64,000 nt of DNA, from contig NZ_BJZT01000004.1 of the NCBI RefSeq assembly GCF_007992175.1, positions 1 to 64,000 of the forward strand, in the 5' to 3' direction. Shown here in pieces: positions 43,892 through 52,818 of this stretch. The stretch comes from Methylobacterium haplocladii. Its GTDB lineage: Bacteria; Pseudomonadota; Alphaproteobacteria; Rhizobiales; Beijerinckiaceae. Position numbers and translations under genes: made by a program. Every line of letters starts with the position of its first letter. The stretch's first letter is position 1. The notes beneath the pieces were generated by a model. That model worked only from the letters and a program-made list of their open reading frames with translations. It searched no databases and was not told the DNA's origin.

Positions 43892-44262
43892 CACGAAAAA
43901 ACGGAATCCTCAGTCTCAGCGCGCGAGACAGCGCACGCCTCAACCGCCAGATCCTCAGCAAGCTGATCCGGTGGGTGCTGAAGAACGAGCAGCATCGACC
44001 GATCGCCGAGATCCGTGAGGATATCGCGAGGCTTCGGGTCTGGGGCGATATGCCTCTCGCCGATGATGAATTGGACATCACTTGGGCGGTTCGCACAGCA
44101 CTCGGCTATCCGTGGTTCGACTGCCGGCTCATCGCTGCATCCGTTGCGCGGGGGTGCCGGTATTTTCTCACCGAGGACATGGCTCACGGGGCGACTTTCG
44201 AGACCGTGACACTTATCAACCCCTTCCGGATGTCTCCGGACGAGCTTCTTCTGCGAAATTGA
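43883..44262 (+). pseudogene. Decayed VapC-like PIN-domain toxin
   Basis: A GTG overlapping the pth stop reads MIDTKK and then runs out of frame. Removing one A from the six-A run at about 43895-43900 restores MIDTKNGILSLSARDSAR, close to the usual PIN start IDTNxLxY. The second part keeps LNRQILSKLIRWV, YPWFDCRLIAAS, GCRYFLTEDMAHG and VTLINPF, clear PIN motifs. About 25-30 residues between the first strand and the LNRQILS helix are missing, and the catalytic Glu expected in QILSEF is Lys. No antitoxin gene is adjacent. It is therefore an inactive remnant, unless a shorter protein from the TTG at 43888 is made. Confidence 0.75.
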
Positions 44263-44278
44263 TGGCGGAACCGAACCT

Positions 44279-45376
44279 ATGGGCTTCAAATGCGGCATCG
44301 TCGGCCTGCCGAACGTCGGTAAATCGACGCTCTTCAACGCGCTGACGCAGACGGCCGCGGCGCAAGCCGCGAACTATCCGTTCTGCACCATCGAGCCGAA
44401 TGTCGGCGAGGTGGCGGTGCCGGACCCGCGCCTCGACGACCTCGCGCGGATCGCATCCTCGAAGGAGATCATCCCGACGCGGCTGACCTTCGTCGACATC
44501 GCCGGCCTCGTGCGCGGCGCCTCTAAGGGCGAGGGGCTCGGCAACCAGTTCCTGGCCAACATCCGCGAATGCGACGCCATTGCCCACGTCGTGCGCTGCT
44601 TCGACGACGGCGACGTCACCCATGTCGAGGGCAAGGTCGATCCGAACGCCGATATCGAGACCATCGAGACCGAGCTGATGCTCGCCGATCTGGAGAGCCT
44701 CGAGAAGCGGATGTTCGCCCTGGAGAAGCGGGCCAAGGGTGCAGACAAGGAGGCGAAGGAGTTCCTGGACCTCGTCAATCGCGCCCTGCCGCTGCTGCGC
44801 GAGGGCAAGCCCGCACGTCTCGTCGAGCGGAAAGCCGACGAGGAGTTCCTGTTCCGTCAGCTCGGCCTGATCACGGCGAAGCCCGTGCTCTACGTCTGCA
44901 ACGTCGACGAGGGGGATGCCGACAAGGGCAACGCCTATTCCGCCGTCGTCTTCGCCCGGGCGAAGGTCGAGGGCGCCGTGGCGGTGGTGGTCTCGGCCAA
45001 GATCGAGAGCGAGATCGCCGTGATGTCGAAGGCCGACCAGGGCGACTTCCTGGAGGCCGTCGGTCTCGCCGAGCCGGGCCTCAACCGAGTGATCCGCGCC
45101 GGCTACGATCTGCTCGGTCTCGTCACCTATTTCACGGTCGGGCCGAAGGAGGCGCGGGCCTGGACGATCACCAAGGGCACGCGCGCGCCGGGCGCGGCCG
45201 GGGTGATCCATACCGACTTCGAGAAAGGCTTCATCCGCGCCGAGACCATCGCCTTCAAGGACTACACCAGCCTCAATGGCGAGGCCGGGGCGCGCGACGC
45301 CGGCAAGCTCCGGCTGGAGGGCAAGGAGTACGTCGTACAGGATGGCGACGTGCTGCACTTCCGGTTCGCCAACTGA
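44279..45376 (+). CDS. ychF: Ribosome-binding ATPase YchF
   Basis: 365 aa OBG-family P-loop ATPase. G1 [17 protein letters not shown]3 [24 protein letters not shown] in place of NKxD (ATP preference), and a C-terminal TGS domain ([34 protein letters not shown]). It acts on the ribosome and in oxidative-stress control. The MaoC gene begins 10 nt after its stop. Confidence 0.96.
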   Translation: MGFKCGIVGLPNVGKSTLFNALTQTAAAQAANYPFCTIEPNVGEVAVPDPRLDDLARIASSKEIIPTRLTFVDIAGLVRGASKGEGLGNQFLANIRECDAIAHVVRCFDDGDVTHVEGKVDPNADIETIETELMLADLESLEKRMFALEKRAKGADKEAKEFLDLVNRALPLLREGKPARLVERKADEEFLFRQLGLITAKPVLYVCNVDEGDADKGNAYSAVVFARAKVEGAVAVVVSAKIESEIAVMSKADQGDFLEAVGLAEPGLNRVIRAGYDLLGLVTYFTVGPKEARAWTITKGTRAPGAAGVIHTDFEKGFIRAETIAFKDYTSLNGEAGARDAGKLRLEGKEYVVQDGDVLHFRFAN

Positions 45377-45386
45377 CGGTCGACGC

Positions 45387-46376
45387 ATGGGCATCGCGTT
45401 CGAGGACTTCACGAAGGGTCAGGTGATCGAGGGTGACCCGATCACCGCGACCCGCGACGAACTGGTTGGCTTTGCCCGTGAATTCGACCCGCAGCCCTTC
45501 CACCTCGACGAGGCGGCGGCGAAGGCGACCTTCGTCGGTACGCTGATCGGCTCGGGCTGGCAGACCGCCTGCTTCGGCATGCGTCTCCTCCATCGCGACG
45601 CCTTTCGCGGACACACCTCGATGGGTTCGCCCGGGATCGACGAGTTGCGCTGGCTCCGCCCCGTGCTGCCGGGAGACACGCTGCGGGCGCGGATCGTCGT
45701 CGAGGAGACCCGCGTCTCGGCCTCGAAGCCCGATCGCGGCTTCGTCCGCTTCATGATGACGGTTCTCGGCGCACGCGACGAGCGCGTGATGACACAGGCC
45801 TTCACGGTCATCTTCGCCCGGCGAGGCGCAGAGCCGATGGCGCCGCGCAGCGTCGTGCCGGCTACGGCATCGGAGCCGGTGCCCGAAGGCGACGACGCCG
45901 TCCTGCTGCCATTCCTCGGCGAAGCCGAGATCGGCGCGGTGCGCGATCTCGGCCGATACCGTTTCGAGCCCGACGCGATCATGGACTTCGCAAAAGCCTA
46001 TGATCCGCAGGATTTCCATACCGACCCGAAACGCGCGGAAAGAACGCATTTCGGCGGCCTCTGCGCCTCCGGCTGGCACACGGCCGCAATCTGGATGAAG
46101 CGCCTTCACGCGACTTGGGCACGGGACATGGCGCTGACCGCGCGTTCAGGCCCGGTGCCGCAACTCGGACCCTCGCCAGGATTCAAGGACATGCGCTGGC
46201 TGCGCCCGGTCTATGCCGGCGACACCATCCGCTACGCGACCCGGCTCGTTGCCGCGCGTGCCTCGTCCTCACGCCCCGGCTGGGGCGTGGCAAGCCACCA
46301 CAACACCGCCGAGAATCAACACGGTGAGCCGGTCTTCGAATTTACCGGTTCGGTGTTCTGGCAATGGTCGGCCTGA
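45387..46376 (+). CDS. Double MaoC-like hot-dog dehydratase
   Basis: 329 aa made of two MaoC/R-hydratase-like domains. Copy one starts AFEDFTKGQVIEGDPITATR and has REFDPQPFHLDEAAA and GSGWQTACFGMRLL; copy two has AKAYDPQDFHTDPKRAERTH and LCASGWHTAAIWMKRL. The D-x(4)-H hydratase pairs (DPQPFH, DPQDFH) are present in both. Substrate is probably an enoyl-CoA. Adjacent to ychF, likely one transcript. Confidence 0.9.
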   Translation: MGIAFEDFTKGQVIEGDPITATRDELVGFAREFDPQPFHLDEAAAKATFVGTLIGSGWQTACFGMRLLHRDAFRGHTSMGSPGIDELRWLRPVLPGDTLRARIVVEETRVSASKPDRGFVRFMMTVLGARDERVMTQAFTVIFARRGAEPMAPRSVVPATASEPVPEGDDAVLLPFLGEAEIGAVRDLGRYRFEPDAIMDFAKAYDPQDFHTDPKRAERTHFGGLCASGWHTAAIWMKRLHATWARDMALTARSGPVPQLGPSPGFKDMRWLRPVYAGDTIRYATRLVAARASSSRPGWGVASHHNTAENQHGEPVFEFTGSVFWQWSA

Positions 46377-46401
46377 CGTTTCACCTGCACGGAGAGAGCC
46401 C

Positions 46402-46782
46402 ATGCCCCTCGCACGCATCGATCTGGTCGAAGGCAAGTCGGCCGAGTACCGCCGCACGGTCGGCGAGGTGGTCTACGAAGCCATCGTCTCGGCGCTGGGT
46501 GCCCCGCAGGACGACCGCTTCCAGATCATCACCGAGCACCCCGCCGCAGACCTGATCGTCGACCCGACCTATCTCGGCATCCAGCGCACGCCCGACTGCA
46601 TCGTGATCCAGCTCACGATGAACGCGGGCCGCACCGTCGAGCAGAAGAAGGCGTTCTACAAGCAGATCGCGGATGGCCTCCACGAACGCCTCGGCCAGCG
46701 CCGCGAGGACGTGTTCATCAACCTCGTCGAGGTGGTGAAGGAGAATTGGTCGTTCGGGAATGGCGAGGCGCAGTACGCCTGA
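46402..46782 (+). CDS. Tautomerase-superfamily protein
   Basis: 126 aa. After removal of Met the N-terminal proline (PLARIDLVEGKSAEYRRTVG) is the usual catalytic base of 4-oxalocrotonate tautomerase-like enzymes. EAIVSALGAPQDDRFQIITE and REDVFINLVEVVKENWSFGN match the longer tautomerase_2 type. It is preceded by GGAGAGAG and follows the MaoC gene by 25 bp, so it may join that transcript. Substrate unknown. Confidence 0.9.
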   Translation: MPLARIDLVEGKSAEYRRTVGEVVYEAIVSALGAPQDDRFQIITEHPAADLIVDPTYLGIQRTPDCIVIQLTMNAGRTVEQKKAFYKQIADGLHERLGQRREDVFINLVEVVKENWSFGNGEAQYA

Positions 46783-46802
46783 TGTTTTTGGAATAGCGCT
46801 TT

Positions 46803-46896
46803 CGTCACTGCGAGCGCAGCGAAGCAACCCAGGGCCATACCCGCGACGCAGGTTCGTTGGCCCTGGGTTGCTTCGGCTTTGCCTCGTGATGAACGG
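46803..46896. repeat. Palindromic repeat family A, copy 4
   Basis: CGTCACTGCGAGCGCAGCG...CAACCCAGGGCC pairs with GGCCCTGGGTTGCTTCGGC...GATGAACG. It lies 20 bp after the tautomerase stop and before the 3' end of the opposing transporter operon. Nothing else is visible at 46897-47109. Confidence 0.85.
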
Positions 46897-47109
46897 CTGA
46901 GCATGAACCGCACGATGTCCGAACGCATCCGCCGGTAAGCCTTCGATAGCGCATACCATCGCAGACGCGACCAATCCCGGCACTCCCCCAAATCGGCGCC
47001 GCCGCGACGGACCGCTACCAGCCGTACCAAGCGCAGTTCATCAATCGCAGGCGGAACCGACGCAGACTGTAAGATCGCGGCTCAAAGCATGCTGCGGTCG
47101 CTCGTGTGC

Positions 47110-47841
47110 TCATCGCCGGAGCAATCCGGCTGCAGCCAGCATCAGTGCGTCGCAGAGGAAAGCCAGCGCGGCCGTCGCGCCGGCGCCTTGCAGCATCGTC
47201 ACGAGGTTCTGGTTCTGCAGGCCGGCGACGATCGGGGTGCCAAGGGTCGAGGCACCGGCCAGCGCGCCGACGGCGGCGGTGGCGATCGACAGTACGAGGG
47301 CGATGCGCAGCGTATCGAGGATGCCGGCACCGGCCAGCGGTAGTTCCACCTGCGTCAGCACTTGACGCGGCGTCAGGCCGATGGCGAAGCCGGCTTCTCG
47401 CGCCTCGGGGGAGACCGCCTCGATGGCTCCGACCGTACCGCGCAGAGTCGGCATGACGCCGTAGGCGACGAGGGCCAGCAGCGTCGGCGGCCCTCCGAAG
47501 CCGAGCACCGGCAACGCCAGCGCGACCACCACCACGGGGGGCACCGCCTGCGCCAGGGCGGCGGCGGTGTCGATGCCGCCGCGCAAGCCCCTGGCGCCTC
47601 GGCGCGTCGCCAGGATGCCGAGCCCGACGCCGAGGCAACCGACGATGGCGAGGCCGGTCCCGGCGAGGACGAGGTGATGCGCGCCGAGTTCGATCAGTCG
47701 CCCGGCGCTCAAAGGCCGCCGCACCGAATCTCCCAGGAGACCGGCGATCGCCTTCGCCACGTCGGGATGGCTGAGGACGGCAAGCGCCAGGCCGACCACG
47801 AGCGGGCCGACGACGGGCTGCAGGCGGTGAGAATGGCTCAT
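47110..47841 (-). CDS. yehW: Osmolyte ABC transporter permease, YehW type
   Basis: 243 aa, the same length as E. coli YehW. About five to six helices with the BPD permease loop EAGFAIGLTPRQVLTQVELP (EAA motif), and RLIELGAHHLVLAGTGLAIV and QAVPPVVVVALALPVLGFGG typical of the ProW/OpuCB branch. It starts inside the stop codon of the upstream permease (ATGA overlap). It is the last gene of the operon. Confidence 0.9.
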   Translation of the reverse strand: MSHSHRLQPVVGPLVVGLALAVLSHPDVAKAIAGLLGDSVRRPLSAGRLIELGAHHLVLAGTGLAIVGCLGVGLGILATRRGARGLRGGIDTAAALAQAVPPVVVVALALPVLGFGGPPTLLALVAYGVMPTLRGTVGAIEAVSPEAREAGFAIGLTPRQVLTQVELPLAGAGILDTLRIALVLSIATAAVGALAGASTLGTPIVAGLQNQNLVTMLQGAGATAALAFLCDALMLAAAGLLRR

Positions 47842-49022
47842 CCGTGCCACCGCTGCCGCACCCGGTTCTCCAGGAGACTCAAGGCCCGCTCGACGATCAA
47901 CGATATTCCGATCACGGGGAGCGCCCCGAGCAGGATCAGGTCGGGCGCGAACTGCGACATGCCGTCGAAGACGATGCCGCCGAGGCCTCCGGCGCCGACG
48001 AGGGCGCCGAGCGTTGCGAGGCCGATGCTCTGCACGCTCGCCACCCGCAGCGCTCCGACGAGGATCGGTGCTCCAAGGGGCAGGCGCACGTCGCGAAGCG
48101 TCTGATGCGACGTCAGGCCGATCGCCCTGGCCGCGTCGATGGTGGCGGGATCCGGCGCGCGCAACGCGCCCTCCAGGCCGCGCCAGAGTGGCAGAAGCAG
48201 ATAGGCCGCGACGGCCAGGATTGCCGGGCCAGGGCCGAGCGCCGACAGGCCGGCCGAGCGCATAGCCGGGAATGCCGTCAGCAGGCCCGAGGTGAGCGCT
48301 ACCAGTCCACCGAGCAACGCCACAGCCGGCACCACCTGCAAGCCGTTGACGGCGATCTCGACCGCGCCGCGGCCAGGACGCCACGCATAGAGCAGCACGC
48401 AGCCCAGGGCCGAGAGGGCGACGGCGGTCGCGGACAGGATCAGGTGTTGGATCACGGCGGCACGAACGCTCCCGGCGCGTGCCCGATACTCCATCGCAAG
48501 GGAGAGCCCGTCGAAGGCCCCCGAGGCATAGAGCAGTACGAACCCTGCCATCAGGGCCGCAAGGGTCAGCCAACCGGAGCCCGGCATGCGCACCCTGGCC
48601 GCCGCGGCAGCGACGAGTCCGGACAGCAGAAGCAGCCCGACCCAGCTCCCCGAGGCAAGCCGGGCGCGGGCGGCCGGCGGCTGCCCGGCGACGAGATCGG
48701 CTGCGGCCGCGCCGAGCCCGGCGGCAAGCAGCATCAGCGCGGCCGAGAACGCCGCCAGCGCCGCAAACGCCACCACACGTGAGCGACCGGCTCCCTGCAG
48801 GAGACCGCCGAGCAGGCAGAGACCGACCACGAGCCAGCCCCGGCTCCCGAGCGCCGCCACAGCCGAGACGGGCGTGCCGACGACGAGCCGGTTCGCGGCG
48901 ATTTGGAGAAGCGGTAGCCCGCCCGCGATGCCGAAACACGCCGCGGCGATGACGACCAGCGGTATTGCGTCGGCCACCGTTCGCCCGGCCGGCGCAGTCA
49001 TTTGCCCCGCGAAGACCCTCAT
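47838..49022 (-). CDS. yehY: Osmolyte ABC transporter permease, YehY type
   Basis: 394 aa (E. coli YehY 385 aa). An N-terminal block of about five extra helices precedes the permease domain, as in YehY. The EAA loop is IDAARAIGLTSHQTLRDVRL, with GGLGGIVFDGMSQFAPDLIL near the end. Its start overlaps the stop of the binding protein gene. In the E. coli order the ATPase YehX lies between YehY and YehW; here the two permeases overlap and no ATPase is present. Confidence 0.88.
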   Translation of the reverse strand: MRVFAGQMTAPAGRTVADAIPLVVIAAACFGIAGGLPLLQIAANRLVVGTPVSAVAALGSRGWLVVGLCLLGGLLQGAGRSRVVAFAALAAFSAALMLLAAGLGAAAADLVAGQPPAARARLASGSWVGLLLLSGLVAAAAARVRMPGSGWLTLAALMAGFVLLYASGAFDGLSLAMEYRARAGSVRAAVIQHLILSATAVALSALGCVLLYAWRPGRGAVEIAVNGLQVVPAVALLGGLVALTSGLLTAFPAMRSAGLSALGPGPAILAVAAYLLLPLWRGLEGALRAPDPATIDAARAIGLTSHQTLRDVRLPLGAPILVGALRVASVQSIGLATLGALVGAGGLGGIVFDGMSQFAPDLILLGALPVIGISLIVERALSLLENRVRQRWHG

Positions 49023-50011
49023 CGCGGAACACCGATCTCGGCCAGATAGGCCCGCGCCACGGCCTCGGCGGTCTCGCCCTCGACGGTGATCCGCGCGTTG
49101 AGGCGGCGCAGGGTATCCGCGTCGAGCCGCGCGAAGACGCGTGCCAGTGCCTCGCGGATCTGCGGATACCGGGCCAGCGTGTCGGCGCGGATCACGGGCG
49201 CGACCTCGTAGACGATCTGAGCGGCCTTCGGGTCGGTCATCACGGTGAGGTCGAGGGCAGCGAGCGCACCGTCGGTGCCGTAGACCATGCCGGCATCGAC
49301 ACCGCTGATGCCCTCCGCCGCCGCCCGTGCCGTCACGGCGGTATCGCCGCCGGGCAGGCTGATGATCCGGTTCCTCGGCATGGTGAACCCATAGGCCGCC
49401 TCGAAGGAGGGCAACGCCGCCGGACTCTCGACGAATTCCGTCGAGGCCGCGAGGGTGATCAGGCCACGGCGCACCGCGCCCGCAAAATCCGTCATGGAGA
49501 CGAGACCGTATTCGCGGGCCACGCTGCCGCGCACCGCAATGAGCCAGGTGTTGTTGGCGGGTGCCGGCTTCAGCCAGACGAGGCCGCGCTCTCCGTCGAG
49601 GTCCCGGATTCGCGCGTAGCCCCCCTCACCCGTCTTCCAGACCGGATCGGTCTCGGTGCCCGAGAAGAAGGCACCGTTGCCTGTGTATTCCGGATAGAGG
49701 TCGATCTCGCCCGAGAGCAGTGCCGAGCGCACGATCAGCGTCGGCCCCAGGCCGAACTTGCGCACGACGGTGAGCCCAAGGCCTTCGAAGACCAGGGCGA
49801 TCAGGTTGCCGATCAGCGCGCCTTCGGTGTCGCTCTTCGAGGCCACGACGACGGGCCGCTGCGGGCCGGCCGTCAGCGGCCGAACGTCAGCGATCGCGAA
49901 CAGGCCGAGGCCCATCACAAGGCGGCGGCGCGTAGCATCTGCACCGCAATCCGGCAGACCGCGCCGCGCCGGTGGTGGCCGGCGCGCAACGAATGTATCG
50001 CCTCGTAACAT
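49019..50011 (-). CDS. yehZ: Osmolyte ABC transporter binding protein, YehZ/OsmF type
   Basis: 330 aa. A twin-arginine-like signal (ATRRRLVMGLGLFAIADVRP) leads to VVVASKSDTEGALIGNLIAL, then IYPEYTGNGAFFSG-type sequence (LYPEYTGNGAFFSGTETDPV) and a quaternary-amine binding fold of the OpuAC type. It would bind betaine-like osmolytes in the periplasm. The ATG at 50011 is used; an ATG at 49915 is an alternative. A near-consensus EcfG promoter lies just upstream. Confidence 0.85.
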   Translation of the reverse strand: MLRGDTFVARRPPPARRGLPDCGADATRRRLVMGLGLFAIADVRPLTAGPQRPVVVASKSDTEGALIGNLIALVFEGLGLTVVRKFGLGPTLIVRSALLSGEIDLYPEYTGNGAFFSGTETDPVWKTGEGGYARIRDLDGERGLVWLKPAPANNTWLIAVRGSVAREYGLVSMTDFAGAVRRGLITLAASTEFVESPAALPSFEAAYGFTMPRNRIISLPGGDTAVTARAAAEGISGVDAGMVYGTDGALAALDLTVMTDPKAAQIVYEVAPVIRADTLARYPQIREALARVFARLDADTLRRLNARITVEGETAEAVARAYLAEIGVPR

Positions 50012-50020
50012 CAGGGGCCG

Positions 50021-50045
50021 AACGTTCTCATCCAGGGGGCCTTCC
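50021..50045 (-). promoter_or_regulatory. Possible EcfG promoter (near match) for the osmolyte transporter
   Basis: Reverse strand: GGAAG, 16 bases, CGTT (50024-50021), one mismatch in the -35. The predicted start lies only a few bases before the ATG at 50011, so the message would be nearly leaderless unless translation starts at 49915. Confidence 0.4.
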
Positions 50046-50225
50046 TGCGCTTGACACGCCCGGCATAACAGGCGACGGCTCCGATCGCTCATGTACGATC
50101 TTCATCGTCGCGGGCGCCCTAGGTGCCTCGTTCCCGGCACGTCTCGCACGACAATCCGATTCAAGACCGCGTCCGGCGCGGCACCGTTCCGTCACCGGGA
50201 CGAATCGAAGGGAAGACCATTCGGC

Positions 50226-50615
50226 GTGAGCGCGGAACCCAACGAGGACGTCCTCAAAGGCGCACGGGTGCTGGTCGTCGAGGACGAGGCTGCCATCTCG
50301 ATGCTGCTCGAGGACATGCTGGACGATTTCGGCTGTGAGATCGTCGGCCCCGCCGCCCGTCTCTCCACCGCCCTCGAGATGGCTCAGAAGGAGACTTTCG
50401 TCGTCGCGATCCTCGACGTGAACGTCGCTGGCGAGCCGATCTATCCGGTGGCCGAGGCGATCGTTCAACGCGGCCTGCCATTGGTCTTCTCGACAGGCTA
50501 TGGCGGAGCCGGCATCCGCGAGCCTTTCCGGGATCGCCCCGTGGTGCAGAAGCCGTTCAGTCAGGCCGACCTCAAGCGTACTCTGATCTCCGCGATCAGC
50601 GCCGCCAGGGGCTGA
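50226..50615 (+). CDS. Stand-alone response regulator receiver protein
   Basis: 129 aa, one CheY-like receiver domain: acidic pair EDE (residues 19-21), phosphoacceptor Asp64 in VVAILDVNVAGEPIYP, Ser/Thr in PLVFSTGYGG and Lys109 in RPVVQKPFSQADL. No output domain. Such single-domain receivers often act with HWE-type kinases in alphaproteobacteria. No kinase is nearby. Start is the GTG at 50226. Confidence 0.9.
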   Translation: MSAEPNEDVLKGARVLVVEDEAAISMLLEDMLDDFGCEIVGPAARLSTALEMAQKETFVVAILDVNVAGEPIYPVAEAIVQRGLPLVFSTGYGGAGIREPFRDRPVVQKPFSQADLKRTLISAISAARG

Positions 50616-50977
50616 GCCTTCGGATTCTGGTTCGATCATTCCGAGGCTCGCCATTGGCGACGGCCGGGAAGACATTTGTACGACGACATCGGACATCGCG
50701 TCGCGATGGGGCCGACCCCGTTCGTGCCGTGCATCGGGTGCCGGTGAGACGCACTGACCGTCAGCGGGATATGCACCGCTTCGTCGGTTCATCGCCGCTT
50801 CCAGGAATCGACCGTCGCCGGGGTGTTCGCAGCATTTTTGCTGCTCGTCTCCGCTCATGGTTACCGCATCACCCTCCCGCGAAACCGAATTCCACTTTCC
50901 CGCACCATGCTCTAGAAGCCGGCCGACCTTCAGATTTCACTAGGAGGGCGGCCTTGCCCGCCCGTGGGGAGCCTTCG
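50616..50977. other. Spacer before pyrH
   Basis: 362 bp with no supported gene. It presumably carries the promoter for pyrH; no clear boxes seen. Confidence 0.4.
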
Positions 50978-51700
50978 ATGCCGGAGACGACGCCGTTTCG
51001 CCGCGTGCTCGTGAAACTCTCCGGGGAGGCCCTGGCGGCCCCCGACGGCTACTGGCTGCATCCCCAGACACTCGCTGCAATGGCCGAAGATATCGGTCGC
51101 GTCGTCGAGCAAGGCATCGAGATCGCGGTGGTGGTCGGCGGCGGCAACCTGATCCGCGGAGCGCGCATCTCGCAGGCAGGCTGGATCGACCGCGCGACCG
51201 GCGACTCGCTCGGCATGATGGCCACCGTCATGAACTCGCTCGCCATCGAGACCGCGCTGAACGCGGCCGGTGTCCCCGCCCGCACCATGTCGGCGGTCTC
51301 GATGCCGACGATCTGCGAGACCTATGCCCGCCAGCCGGCGCTGCACCACCTCGACAAGGGACAGGTCGTGGTACTCGCCGGCGGCACCGGCAACCCCTTT
51401 TTCACCACCGACACCGCCGCCGTGCTCCGCGCGGCCGAACTGCGTTGCGACGCAGTGCTCAAGGCCACCCAAGTCGACGGCGTCTATTCTGCCGATCCGA
51501 AGAAGGACCCGTCCGCGACCCGCTATGACCGCATCACCCATGACGAGGCCATCGCCCGCGATCTCAAGGTTATGGACACCGCCGCCTTCGCGCTGGCCCG
51601 CGAGAGCCGCCTCTCGATCGTCGTCGGCTCGATCCACGCGCCGTCTTCAATCGCAGCGATCCTGACCGGCGAGGCGCCCGCGACGCACGTCGTGCCCTGA
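50978..51700 (+). CDS. pyrH: UMP kinase
   Basis: 240 aa amino-acid-kinase fold. RRVLVKLSGEALA and VVVGGGNLIRG form the nucleotide site, NSLAIETALNAAGVPARTMS and GGTGNPFFTTDTAAVLRAAE are hallmark UMP kinase motifs, with QVDGVYSADPKKDP near the end. It makes UDP and is regulated by GTP/UTP in the family. GGGGA precedes the ATG. rpsB and tsf, common upstream partners, are not here. Confidence 0.95.
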   Translation: MPETTPFRRVLVKLSGEALAAPDGYWLHPQTLAAMAEDIGRVVEQGIEIAVVVGGGNLIRGARISQAGWIDRATGDSLGMMATVMNSLAIETALNAAGVPARTMSAVSMPTICETYARQPALHHLDKGQVVVLAGGTGNPFFTTDTAAVLRAAELRCDAVLKATQVDGVYSADPKKDPSATRYDRITHDEAIARDLKVMDTAAFALARESRLSIVVGSIHAPSSIAAILTGEAPATHVVP

Positions 51701-52131
51701 AAGTACAGACGGATCGGCGCTCCGATCTGCACCGAGCATTTCTTCTTCCAGGCAATGGAAGGCGAACGGACGATGATCTCCGATCAACAGTGAAGTCTGG
51801 CCGCGACGATCGCCACAGCGGAATGGTCCTCCTTTCCGCGCGGACGGTGGAACGCCCCGCCTTCGAGGGCGGGATGGTCGGATTCACCGGACATTCCGAG
51901 CGCCTTCGCGGAACGCGACGCCAGCCGCTTCGTCGAGAAATCGGGCATGGCCAATACCGAACCGAGAGAACACACGCGCCGCACCCGCAGCCGATCGTCC
52001 GAAGGCCGTGAAATGGCTGTTGCCGCACGCGAACGGCATTTGCGGCAGAATGTAATTTGGTTCATTCAGGCGCCTGAACGGGCCCCGGCGGCCCGGATCT
52101 CCCTTAAAGTTAGCGTCGGGACCTCCACAGC
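51701..52131. other. Spacer between pyrH and frr
   Basis: 431 bp. Short frames exist but none has convincing composition and a ribosome site. The region is unusually long for this gene pair. Confidence 0.4.
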
Positions 52132-52698
52132 ATGGCCGCACTCCCCGAATTCGACCTCGACGACTTGAAGCGCCGTATGCAGGGCGCCGTCGCCTCATTG
52201 AGCAAGGATCTCGGCTCGCTACGCACGGGCCGGGCCACGCCCAGCATCCTCGACCCGATCCAGGTCGACGCCTACGGCTCCGCGATGCCGATGGCGCAGG
52301 TCGCCACCGTGAGCGTGCCCGAGCCGCGCCTGCTCTCCATCTCGGTCTGGGACCGCTCCATGGTCACCGCTGTCGAGAAGGCGATCCGCGAATCCGACCT
52401 CGGCCTAAACCCGCAGACCGAGGGCCAGACGATCCGTCTGCGCATCCCCGAGATGAACGAGCAGCGCCGCAAGGAAATGGTCAAGGTCGCGCACAAATAC
52501 GCGGAGGAATCCCGTGTCGCCGTACGCCATGTACGCCGCGACGGCCTCGATCACCTCAAGAAGCTCGAGAAGGACGGCGCCATCTCCGAGGACGACGAGA
52601 AGCGTCAGGCCGGCGATGTCCAGAAGGCCACAGACACCTTCATCGCCGAGGTCGACGGCGTGCTCGCCACGAAGGAGAAGGAGATCATGCAGGTTTGA
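52132..52698 (+). CDS. frr: Ribosome recycling factor
   Basis: 188 aa. [20 protein letters not shown] and [20 protein letters not shown], then [20 protein letters not shown] and the closing coiled coil, match RRF over its full length. It splits post-termination ribosomes with EF-G. Starts at the ATG at 52132. Confidence 0.96.
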   Translation: MAALPEFDLDDLKRRMQGAVASLSKDLGSLRTGRATPSILDPIQVDAYGSAMPMAQVATVSVPEPRLLSISVWDRSMVTAVEKAIRESDLGLNPQTEGQTIRLRIPEMNEQRRKEMVKVAHKYAEESRVAVRHVRRDGLDHLKKLEKDGAISEDDEKRQAGDVQKATDTFIAEVDGVLATKEKEIMQV

Positions 52699-52818
52699 GA
52701 TCCGCATGATCTTTTGCAGGCGGGCCGGCGGCCTTCTGCCGGACCCGAGGATCGGAAGAGGCGCTGTGAGCTGCACGCAAGGTGCCCATCGCACCGGCAC
52801 GGCAATCTCAGAGCGCGG

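Noticed and set aside
51790..52011. 73-codon frame between pyrH and frr
   Set aside because: Arg/His-rich shadow-like composition and no ribosome site.
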